The translations under genes were made by a program, and so were the position numbers. 25,827 nucleotides of DNA from Ramicandelaber brevisporus. Lineage: Eukaryota > Kickxellomycota > Ramicandelaberales > Ramicandelaberaceae. The stretch lies in contig MU603013.1 in the NCBI GenBank assembly GCA_025201865.1, forward strand, positions 1 through 25,827, written 5' to 3'. Every line of letters begins with the position of its first letter. Positions within the stretch are counted from its first letter, which is position 1. Shown here one piece after another: positions 16,255 through 24,600 of this stretch. The notes under the pieces are model-generated. The model was not told the origin of the DNA. It made no database searches and worked only from the letters and a program-made list of their open reading frames with translations.

Positions 16255-17814
16255 TTATTCGTCGACATCTTCATCGTACACCACGTATCTCGACCATCTA
16301 ACCTCGATTCTCGTTTGATCAATCCGCTCAATAAAATTAAAAACGCGCTCCCTATCTCGCCCCTTTGGTACCATCATGTAATCAAAGTGCCGCAGTTTCG
16401 GGAATCGACGCGCATCGTGCATTGCTCTCAAAAATGCATCTTCCAAAAACGGTGGCGGCAAATAATCAATGCTAATTCGATGCAGCCACGGGAACACATC
16501 CGTTCCAAACACAAACAGCGCCGTAATTGGATCGTACAAACAACCAGGGTTGTTGATTTGACAGCCTTTACCGCACACACAGACGCCATTGCCGAACTGA
16601 TCCCAGGGGATGGATTCGTCGAATGGATCGTTATTTTGAAGGCGAATCCAGTACAGCTTGGGCTTGCAGCGCCGAGAGACCTCTTGAAGGAATTGGCGCT
16701 CGAATTCCATACGCTGGGGGTCTTGGGTGCAGAGAGCGCCAACGTAGAACCAGAGGTCGAGGGTCATGTGTGGACGAGGGAGGTCCATCAAGCGGAGATA
16801 CGCAGCCTTGAATTGCTCAGAATGGATTGGGTTGGAGACGTCAGTAATGAGACGCACCATCATGTGGTTAACATTGTCTGCCAGACTGGCTGTGCGTGGC
16901 GCTTGCTGAGCTTGCTGAACTTGTTGAGTTTGTTGCTGTTGATTCTGTTCATGTATAACAACGGCTCCGGCGTTCTCATTGCTACCTGCAGTTCCATCGG
17001 CATTTCCATTGGCATTGTTGCTGGCGAGTGAGGCATTGGCCATTTGCACGTTAAGTTCACGAACTTCATCTTGTTCTTTTAACAAGCTCACAATGCCATT
17101 AATCGCCATCGAATCCTCCAAGCGATGGAAATACATATGTGTCAACGACGGGAACCAGCGCACCACCTCATGCACCTCTCCGGGTTCAGTACTGTTAAAT
17201 GCCAGCAGCAGCTGCTTGATATGCTTTGCCGAGTTTGCCTTCAAATTCTCGCCCGGGAAAAAGTCTGGCTCCATCAGCAATCCAGACAGAATCAGCCGCT
17301 TTATATGTTTAAGCTTGCCAATAGTCTCATCAAACTCGATCCAGAATGAACTGCGCGTGATCTCTGAATCATGGAACTCGACCTGTGTGAGCTTGTGGAA
17401 CTTGCCAATGAAACGCAGCACCATACGATGGTTGTTGCCCAGTGGTTTTTGGCAAGTGAAAAACTGGAGATTTGGCAGCATTTCGTGCAGGTTTGGATAC
17501 GCATGCAGGAGCTGGATGATATGCTCGGCCTTGATGGTGATGGCGCGCAGGCGATAGCCATTGTTCTCCCAGTGACTCAAGGCGGGTATCTCGAATGGCT
17601 CCATAAGGATAGTGTCGATAACGCGGTAGCGATAGTAGATGTTGTAGGCTTCATACCAGCTGCGAGAGACAAGACGCAGAGGGAAGCGCACAGAGTAGTC
17701 AACGTAGTAGATGACTACGGAGATGACGTCTGGGTTGAGCCACGGCGTTGTGGTGGTTACTGGATAGTAACGAATACGCTTCAGGTTGCGGTGAACGAGC
17801 TGCTGAAGGTCCAT
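16255..17814 (-). CDS. F-box-like / leucine-rich protein with a cysteine cluster
   Basis: This encodes 519 residues from the ATG at 17814. An F-box-like region is at about 28-70 (LNPDVISVVIYYVD, then PLRLVSRSWYEAYNIYYRYRV), followed by irregular leucine-rich segments (IGKLKHIKRLILSGLL, FPSLTHMYFHRL). A low-complexity Asn/Gly/Gln insert at about 255-305 interrupts the repeats. A compact cysteine cluster, CVCGKGCQINNPGC (about 412-425), could bind a metal or form disulfides. Charge rises at the end (VVYDEDVDE). It is only distantly similar to the tandem F-box pair at 870-4699 and shares no long blocks with them, so it belongs to another branch. An SCF adaptor role is inferred. Confidence 0.75.
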   Translation of the reverse strand: MDLQQLVHRNLKRIRYYPVTTTTPWLNPDVISVVIYYVDYSVRFPLRLVSRSWYEAYNIYYRYRVIDTILMEPFEIPALSHWENNGYRLRAITIKAEHIIQLLHAYPNLHEMLPNLQFFTCQKPLGNNHRMVLRFIGKFHKLTQVEFHDSEITRSSFWIEFDETIGKLKHIKRLILSGLLMEPDFFPGENLKANSAKHIKQLLLAFNSTEPGEVHEVVRWFPSLTHMYFHRLEDSMAINGIVSLLKEQDEVRELNVQMANASLASNNANGNADGTAGSNENAGAVVIHEQNQQQQTQQVQQAQQAPRTASLADNVNHMMVRLITDVSNPIHSEQFKAAYLRLMDLPRPHMTLDLWFYVGALCTQDPQRMEFERQFLQEVSRRCKPKLYWIRLQNNDPFDESIPWDQFGNGVCVCGKGCQINNPGCLYDPITALFVFGTDVFPWLHRISIDYLPPPFLEDAFLRAMHDARRFPKLRHFDYMMVPKGRDRERVFNFIERIDQTRIEVRWSRYVVYDEDVDE

Positions 17815-18186
17815 TGTAATCTACTAGCAAAGAGTCTTTTACTGTTGTTGCTTTTGCTGCTTTTTTGTTGTTGCTGATACTGTTGCTGATACTGTTGGAG
17901 TAAAAGGTGAATATGCCAGTTGGGAAGAGCGCGAGGGAGAGTACACAGCCTGCTAGGGAGTGCACAGACAGCCCAAAAGCGAAAAAAAAAACTGCTGCAC
18001 CATTCGCAACAATTGTGCAGCACTGTCGGAGTTAACTCTACAGTGACATCCCATTTTTGGTCATTAATTTGAACACATCTCCAATGAAATGCAAGATTAC
18101 TATGCTATTACTGTAATATTACTATACTATTAATATTACTATTAGAACTACTCAGACTAACTAACTCTAAATGAAACAAATGGAGC
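17815..18186. promoter_or_regulatory. Upstream region of the third F-box gene
   Basis: These 372 bp hold the promoter and leader of the F-box gene (minus strand) and the 3' UTR of SRP19. The leader carries a duplicated 12-mer (17869-17892) and CAA/CAG-rich sequence. An inverted repeat GCTGCAC/GTGCAGC (17994-18000 and 18015-18021, 14-nt spacer) lies next to a 9-10 bp A-run. Confidence 0.45.
17869..17892. repeat. Duplicated 12-mer in the F-box leader
   Basis: Two perfect copies of TGTTGCTGATAC are followed by a partial third (TGTTG). Confidence 0.85.
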
Positions 18187-19059
18187 TCATTTCTTCTTTT
18201 TATTCTTCTTCTTGTTACTGCCGCCTCCGCTCTTGCCGTCCGTTGCAGCTGCAGTTGTTGTGGTAGTGGTGGTGGTTTCGCTCGAAGATGGCAAAGCAGC
18301 AGCAGCAGCAGCAGATGGTGGTGGTCCAAGTCCCATCATTGCCGCCATTGGATTGTTCAACATTGCCGACGCCATTGGGTTTCCTTTCATCATTTGCGCG
18401 GCAGCCTGTCTCTCCTTCTCCATCCTTGCCGCCTGTTCCTTCTTCAAATCCTCTTCCATCTTAATCGCTTCCTTTTGAATATCCGGCAATAACTCACCCA
18501 CCCGTCTCATCAGCTGCTTCTTGTTTGTGATTCCTGGCACCATCGGCACTTTTGATTGCTTGCTCAGAGAAGCTTGGTATTCTGGGTCGTCGTATCCTTT
18601 GAACAAATTGTAGCGCACTCTGCCGGGGTTGTTGAAGCTTCTTGGATGAATCTTGTCGACCTCAAACGCGGCGGGAATGCCGAGTTTGCGTAAGCACATT
18701 GAGATTGCGCGTGCTCGTGGCTTGGAAACTGACAGGTTCAAGGGCATGCGTCGACCGTCTTCGCAAGAGTAGTCGGCGTCGAAATACAAAGGGTACAGAA
18801 TGGGCCACCGTTGGAACTGCTTTTGGACGCGCTCGTCAGAGACAACCATGGTACCGGGATCGGCTCCAGCAAAACGAGCGGCTGCTGCAGCGGCGGCGGC
18901 TGAAGATGAGTTGCCAAAGAAACCAGGCAAGCCACCAGCACCAACGCCAGCACCAGCGCCGGTGGGCGTCAGCAAGGGAGCAATACCAGATGGTGCATAT
19001 TCTGGCAGCGGGAAGTCGAGATCATCAACTTCATCGTAGTCTTCAACGCTGGCCGACAT
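18187..19059 (-). CDS. SEC65: Signal recognition particle subunit SRP19 / Sec65
   Basis: SRP19 binds the SRP RNA and helps load SRP54 for targeting secretory proteins to the ER. The ATG at 19059 gives 290 residues, about twice the human protein; yeast Sec65 is also enlarged. The core spans about 83-195: RWPILYPLYFDADYSCEDGRRMPLNLSVSKP, then LRKLGIPAAFEVDKIHPR and GRVRYNLFKG. It is preceded by an acidic then Gly/Ala-rich extension (1-82). A helical Glu/Lys-rich stretch follows (about 195-220), then a Met-rich patch (NPMASAMLNNPMAAMMGLG), poly-Thr and a lysine tail (KKKNKKKK). The open frame continues upstream to 19119, but that part is a pyrimidine tract ending in a TTGCAG acceptor, so it is intron. 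Confidence 0.92.
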   Translation of the reverse strand: MSASVEDYDEVDDLDFPLPEYAPSGIAPLLTPTGAGAGVGAGGLPGFFGNSSSAAAAAAAARFAGADPGTMVVSDERVQKQFQRWPILYPLYFDADYSCEDGRRMPLNLSVSKPRARAISMCLRKLGIPAAFEVDKIHPRSFNNPGRVRYNLFKGYDDPEYQASLSKQSKVPMVPGITNKKQLMRRVGELLPDIQKEAIKMEEDLKKEQAARMEKERQAAAQMMKGNPMASAMLNNPMAAMMGLGPPPSAAAAAALPSSSETTTTTTTTAAATDGKSGGGSNKKKNKKKK

Positions 19060-19069
19060 TGTGTTTGAG

Positions 19070-19163
19070 CTGCAAGAAAAGAAAAGAAAAGAAAAGAAAA
19101 GAATAAATCTGCGTGGCAAAACCAGCTCTGAAGGAGAAGAGAGAGAGAGAGAAACTCACTTAC
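19070..19163 (-). other. SEC65: Predicted 94-nt intron in the SRP19 5' UTR
   Basis: On the minus strand, GTAAGTGAGT starts at 19163. A CT-rich segment follows, and the intron ends in five TTTTC units and TTGCAG at 19075-19070, 11 nt before the start codon. Donor, pyrimidine tract and acceptor all fit the consensus. An ATG in the upstream exon, at about 19207, would be out of frame with SRP19. Confidence 0.6.
19076..19100. repeat. Five GAAAA units forming the SRP19 intron pyrimidine tract
   Basis: Five perfect GAAAA pentamers (TTTTC on the coding strand) lie directly upstream of the inferred acceptor. Confidence 0.9.
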
Positions 19164-19677
19164 ACGCGTTTCCTCTCTCTCTGTAAATCAACATCCTCCT
19201 GCAATGCATCCTACGGTTAATCAAGTTATATTAAACGACTACTAATATCAAATAGTTAAAATACGAGTTAGAGAGTATAGATATATTATAGCATACGTAA
19301 GTAAGAATCGTGGAAAATGTCAAAGTAAAAAAGGATGAAGTTACTTAATAATAATAATAAGTTATCGCTCCGGGAGGATGATGTGTGAGGGTTTAACGGC
19401 GATTTGAATAGTATAAAAAAAAAGAACAGGGTTGTAAAAAATGAATGAGAGAGTGTGTGTGAAGTTGAGATTGAGTAGATAAAATTACGCGAATGATGAT
19501 GATGAAGAAGAAGAAGAGAATAGAAACGATCAGAGTGAGGATTGGGGGTAAATTCAGTTAGAATGGAAAAGGGGAGGAGGTTGCTATCAAAATGTGATTG
19601 AGTAATAATTGCAAATTGCTGTACTGATGAGTCTGTGTCTGTGTCTGAGTCTGTGTGTATATGTTTTTTCTTCTTCT

Positions 19678-22600
19678 TTAACTGGCAAACTGCGGACCTA
19701 ATAATGCTTCCAGATTAAGAAAATCAGCAAGGTCGGCATTTATAATGGACGGAGGCGCATCTGCCGTGGCTGTGGTGGCAGCGGCGGCGGTGGCACTGTT
19801 AAACTGTTGATAGTTGCTGATTGGACCAAGCACATCGGCTGTCATGCTCAATGAGTTGGCAAGATTATCCAAATCACCAGCCTTCAAAATGTCATCCAAG
19901 AAATCCATCGTGTATTGTGTTATTCCACCATTATTACCACTGCCACTGGCGGTAACAGGCTGCTGTTGGTCTGTTGTGGTGTTTGTAGTAGTTGTGGTGA
20001 TATTATTGTTGTTGGTATTGAATATACTCAACTCTTCATTGTGGTTCAGTGATGCAAATATATCTCCAATGTTCTGCTGAGCCTGCGTATGTGCTGGCTG
20101 GGCTGCTGGCTGTTGTCCTGATTGTCCTGATTGTCCTGCTGCTGCTGGCTGCTGTTGCTGTTGTGCGAGCTGATCCATAATTGCACGCTGAGTCTCAGTT
20201 GCAGACAGCATGACAGCAGGCGTTGGCTGAACCATACTTGGGGCTGGTGTTTGGGCTACCACTTGGGCCGCTGGATTGGGTGACAGAATCTGACGACCGG
20301 AAGGCGGAGCAGCTGTGCTGCCGGGTGACATTGGCAAACTAGCTCCATCAGACGTATTAGTAGCAGTTGCACCAGCAGCAGCAGCAGCAGCAGCAGCACT
20401 AGCAGCGCTGGAAGCGACAGTCTCCTTCTTTGCTGATTTTCTGCGAGCTTGCTTCTTTGGTTCGCCGCCAGTTGCAGCTTCGCGAGCGCGCTTGCCCTTG
20501 TTCTTGGGTGCCGGTGCAGAAGAAGCAGCAGCAGATTGACCAGTGGCAGGAGGAGACTGCAGACCGCCAGCTGTGGTGTCAGGTGTGGTAACTTGGCCGC
20601 CAGCGTTGAGTCGAGCGAGTGCAGCCATGTTTGCCGGTGAGCCGGTGGCAGCAGGCGTAGTCGGATGGAGCGAGGTGCCATTTGCCACAGGTGTACGCGA
20701 GAGGGTGGGATGTGGAGCAACCGGAGCAACGCGGGCAAGAGGCACAGCAGGTGTGCCAGCAACGCCAGCACCAGTGGCCGCAGCTGCCGCAGCTGCAGTT
20801 GTAGCGGCATTGATGCTGTTAATATTCTCAGGGGTAGCAACATTGCCATTGACAGTGGGAACTCGATTAACTACACTATTGTGCTGCTGCTGCTGTTGTT
20901 GCTGTTGCTGCTGTTGCTGCTGTTGCAATAAATTATACTCATTAATCATGTATTGATTTCTCAACAATTCGAGGTCTTGAGTTCTTTGCTGAATCAGGGT
21001 AATGAATTTGGGATATATGGCTGTGGCCTCAGGATTACTACTTTGATACAATGCCTGCAATGTAGCTAGTTGTTGATCGAGGGGCAGTCTAATTAGTTGC
21101 TCAGCAAATGAACATCCACGAATCAGCTCAGTTAACTTCTGCTGGTATTGCATTGCTATATTACTACATTGAACCTGATACTGTGGATTATTGCCAATTC
21201 TGTTCAATAGTGTGGCTTGAATTTGCTGCTGCTGCTGTTGTTGCTGTTGTTGCTGCTGTTGTTGCTGTTGTTGAATTGCAAGATTGCCTCCAGCCACACT
21301 AGCTGTTGGTCCAAGTGAGGCGAGTGCATTCTGGTTCAAATTTGCAGCAGCAGCGGCGGCGGCGGCAACAGCGGCAGAGGCGGCAGTAGCAGTAGTGGCT
21401 CCATTAGCAATGTTGAGAGCACCATTGGGTTGCTGTGGCTGATTGACCAGGTTGCCATCGGTGGTGTTAGCATGTCTCTGAGCAATCAAATTGAGAGCAC
21501 TTAAACACATTTGCTGAGTTCTAACGCTGTTCAAGTAATTTGCGCGATAACTAAGTAGAGTCTGATCCATGTCTTTCAGCTGTTCCAACCAATTAATTGG
21601 AGAAATCAATGCACAAATTTCTGGAGAATAACCCAATTGAGATATTTTGGCTGGTGCTTCACTACTCAATGCAGTCAATAAGGTACACCTTTGATGAATA
21701 GCAGTGTAAAGTTGCTCTACATTTACCTTGGATGTATTGAACTGAGTTTGAATTACTGGCAGTTGGGCATGCAAGTATTGAGTAATTATAGGTGCCAACT
21801 GTGGAAGCTCCAACTGAACCTGTCTATGAATCTCACTGGTGATCTGGTTAAGAAGCACTGATGCTGTTTGGATAATAGCTGGCTGATTAGCTGCTGCATT
21901 CATATTCACATTCGGAAGTAGCTGCAATAACTTGGGTCCAATTTCAGTAATAACAGCTTGAAATGGATGCTGAGCTGCTTGGGTGGCGGCCACTGGTGCA
22001 GTCGTTGCATCCACGGCTGTGGTACCGGTACCAGCTGTGGTTGTGGTTGTATCTGTGGCTGCTGCAGTTGTTGTTGCTTGAGGCGGTGCCACAGTTGATG
22101 CACTCTCTGTAGCAGCTTGTTGTTGTGGTTGTTGCTGTTGTTGCTGTTGCTGTTGCTGCTGCTGCTGCTGCTGCTGCTGAGCATCAATAACTGGAAGCTG
22201 AGAGGGTGTTGTAGACTGGGCACTTGCCTTTGTACTTGCCATTAATTTACGAGTATCGTTCATATGTACAATGGATAATGTGGATTGCTGAGCCGAAACC
22301 ATTAATGTTTTCATTGCAATTCTTTTCCTATATTTTCCATTTGGTAATTTTCCATACTTGATCATTAATGGCAGCTGACTGTTAAGGGCAACATCTATTA
22401 ATAGCTTAGTCTTCTCTCTGTCCAGCTCAGATTCGGATATTACTGAGGAAGCATCATAACCAGAATCTCTTAAGTTGGCAGTCAATCTAGACACTCTTTC
22501 CCAATTATCAAAATATTCTTGATCAGTCAGTTTAGCCACCTTCTCTGGAGTATAATTGGCATCCTTTAGACATTTATCAAATAATTTATCAATTAAAACT

Positions 22601-23774
22601 GTATCATTCATACTTTCATGGAACTTTCCAAGTAATTCTTCATCAGTAAAGTATAACCTAGCATTCATTAGGCATAAGTTAGCATCCATATTGCACTCTG
22701 GGTCCAATCTTACCGATACAAACTCCATCAGCTTTTTCCACAGTTTACTCAGTGAATCCAGATTTTGAATACTGGCCGTGGGTGCAACTGTTTTCCACAT
22801 TTTACTCCACCATTCCAGCAGTGTTCCAGACGGACTGTTTATTGGAGGAGTTGGGTCTTCCTTGCCAATATTCAATTCTTGTCTCAACATATCTGCTGTT
22901 TTGGGCAAATTCTGCTTATTCAACACTTCTAGCAAGAATATCATAAACGTCCTTTGAACAATAACTGCCTGATCATCATCATTGCTAACCTCCACTCCAC
23001 TCACATTAATTGATTCTTTCCTCTGCTGCTGCTGCTGCTGCTGGTGTTGCTGCTGCTGAGCTACCGTACCTTCTGCCAATGTCATCTGTTGTACTGTGCC
23101 AGCATCTGCTGCACTCGCCATTTGAGCCATCTGCTGTTGCTGTTGAGGCGATATATGCGGCGTGTGCTGATTGGCCTTTGGTGATGTCAATGCAGCTCCA
23201 GTCGATGCTGAGGCTGGTGCATTGGTTGTGGCTGCATTTGTCGCTGCTGCTGCTGCTGTAACCGAGGCTGCCTGTGCTGCTGCCGCTTGTGCTGCTGCCG
23301 CCTGAACCGCTGCTGCTTGAGCCATTGTTGTGGCGGCATTCACAGGAGGGTTAGCTACATTTGCTGAAGCTAGCCTTGGAGATAACATTGCATTAGGGTT
23401 TATAGCTGGATCAATTTGTGGCAGCTTTGGAGATAATCTGATTTCAGCATGCTTTTTATCCAATGAAATCAATGCCTCTTCGTATTGTTTCTGCAATATA
23501 ATGTGGTGACTTGGATTTGCTGAAACAATTTGTAGATTTCTATTGTAAATCATTACCATTAGATTTCTAAGCTGATCCATATATGTACTTCTTGCATTGT
23601 TGATATTAACGAATGCATTTCGATATCCTTCATCATGTAGTAAATGCACTATGCCCCGCAGATTTTGCGAACACTGATCAATTTGAGCCTCCAATTGTCG
23701 AATCTGTGCAGCCTCTGCTGGCTCTAACCCTGCACTTGATTGGGCAATACTCATCGGAGTAGGATTTGGATTTG

Positions 23775-23812
<38 letters not shown>

Positions 23813-24453
23813 TGAAGCTGTTGTTGCTGTTGCTGCTGCTGTTGCTGCTGTTGCTGCTGCTGCTGTTGAGCCTGTTGCTGTTGATGTTGCTGATGCTGTG
23901 CCAAGATCACTTGTAGTTGTGCTTGCTGCAAGTGATTGAGTAATTGCGGATTCATTCCTGCAAGCTGTGCTTCCGTAATTGACAATTGTTGATTCTGGCC
24001 AAGAGCTGCGTTCGTTAATAAAGTGCTTGCTGCTGCCACTGCTGCGGCGTTCGCGTTAACATTTGCTGTTCCTGCTGGAGCTGGCACTGGCGACATCAAT
24101 GAATGCGCAGCCAACTGCTGCTGTTGTAGAAGCTGATTAGCATTAATAGCTGGAGTCATTTGTGGCGCAGCTACTGCTGCTGTTTGTGTCGCTGTTCCTC
24201 CCGCTACTGCCACTGGTGGTACTGTAGCCTTTGAAGCTGCTGCAGTGGTTGCTGCGTTATTCTTTGGAGTCTTTGGAGTCATTGGAAGTGCTTGTTGAAT
24301 CGATGGACTCAGTATATGTGGATGCTTCTTACGGGCGGATGAAGTTGCTGTTGCTGCTGTTGAAGTTGCAATGCCAGGTTTGCTGAGGACAGTGGACGCT
24401 GAAGGAGGAGGAGATATAGGCTGCGCAGACTGTTCGTTGGATTGACTGAACAT
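19678..24453 (-). CDS. Large LisH-domain transcription regulator (Flo8/LEUNIG/SSDP type), polyQ-rich
   Basis: This encodes 1591 residues from the ATG at 24453. A LisH motif with the diagnostic tail occurs at about 498-557: FMIFLLEVLNKQNLPKTADMLRQEL, then PPINSPSGTLLEWWSKMWK. The PPIN-P-G-LLEWW element is typical of Flo8/Mss11/Som1, LEUNIG and SSDP proteins, which regulate transcription (adhesion and development in fungi). Before it is a predicted helical region (about 247-340). Between domains lie long Gln runs (about 195-215, 760-780, 1063-1079, 1179-1193) and Ala runs. A bipartite basic signal occurs at about 1320-1346 (KNKGKRAR...KKQARRKSAKK). The C-terminus has acidic/hydrophobic patches (MDFLDDILKAGDLDNLA; DLADFLNLEALL) like activation domains. 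The exact orthologue is uncertain; Mediator-type polyQ proteins were considered. Confidence 0.75.
20882..20929. repeat. CAG/CAA repeat coding polyQ
   Basis: A mixed CTG/TTG tract on the plus strand encodes the Gln run at about residues 1179-1193 of the LisH protein. Confidence 0.85.
21221..21274. repeat. CAG/CAA repeat coding polyQ
   Basis: A mixed CTG/TTG tract encodes about 17 consecutive Gln residues of the LisH protein (about residues 1063-1079). Confidence 0.85.
22113..22180. repeat. CAG/CAA repeat coding polyQ
   Basis: This tract encodes the Gln run at about residues 760-780. It includes an uninterrupted (CTG) stretch at its right end. Confidence 0.85.
23777..23882. repeat. Trinucleotide tract read as polyA then polyQ
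   Basis: A perfect GCT/CTG array (23777-23811) is read as poly-Ala. It is separated by about 7 bp from a CTG/TTG array read as poly-Gln. The same microsatellite family is used in two reading registers within one protein. Confidence 0.85.
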
Positions 24454-24522
24454 AAAATGACAATAAACAACTCAGATAAAGGTAAATATGGCTATGACAC
24501 AAGCTAACACTCACACAATTAC

Positions 24523-24542
24523 GAGAGAGAGAGAGAGAGAGA
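24523..24542. repeat. (GA)10 microsatellite
   Basis: Ten perfect GA dinucleotides lie upstream of the LisH gene. Confidence 0.9.
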
Positions 24543-24560
24543 TAACACTACAGAGAGGGA

Positions 24561-24600
24561 ATGAATGAATGAATGAATGAATGAATGAATGAATGAATGA
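24561..24600. repeat. (ATGA)10 microsatellite
   Basis: Ten perfect ATGA tetramers occupy 40 bp, one of the longest perfect arrays in the window. They lie about 110-150 bp upstream of the LisH start. Confidence 0.95.

Larger units (their letters stand above)
19060..19677. other. SRP19 leader and promoter plus 3' UTR of the LisH gene
   Basis: These 618 bp lie between two minus-strand genes. The SRP19-proximal part contains the predicted 5'-UTR intron. Upstream of it is AT-rich sequence, then GA/GAT-rich and TGTGTC-rich tracts (19440-19660) that should be the 3' UTR of the LisH gene. No further gene is visible. Confidence 0.5.

Noticed and set aside
16072-17031. 319-codon plus-strand ORF
   Set aside because: It lies antisense to the third F-box gene, whose protein has clear F-box/LRR features. 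The antisense product has no recognisable domain.
19060-19119. Hydrophobic N-terminal extension of SRP19 (looks like a signal peptide)
   Set aside because: The segment is a TTTTC repeat ending in TTGCAG, which fits an intron end; cytosolic SRP19 needs no signal peptide.
20543-20956. Plus-strand ORF ending in poly-Cys
   Set aside because: Shadow of the CAG/CAA repeats of the LisH gene on the opposite strand.
20882-23882. CTG/TTG arrays as a CRISPR or other array system
   Set aside because: They are coding trinucleotide repeats without unique spacers, in a eukaryotic gene.
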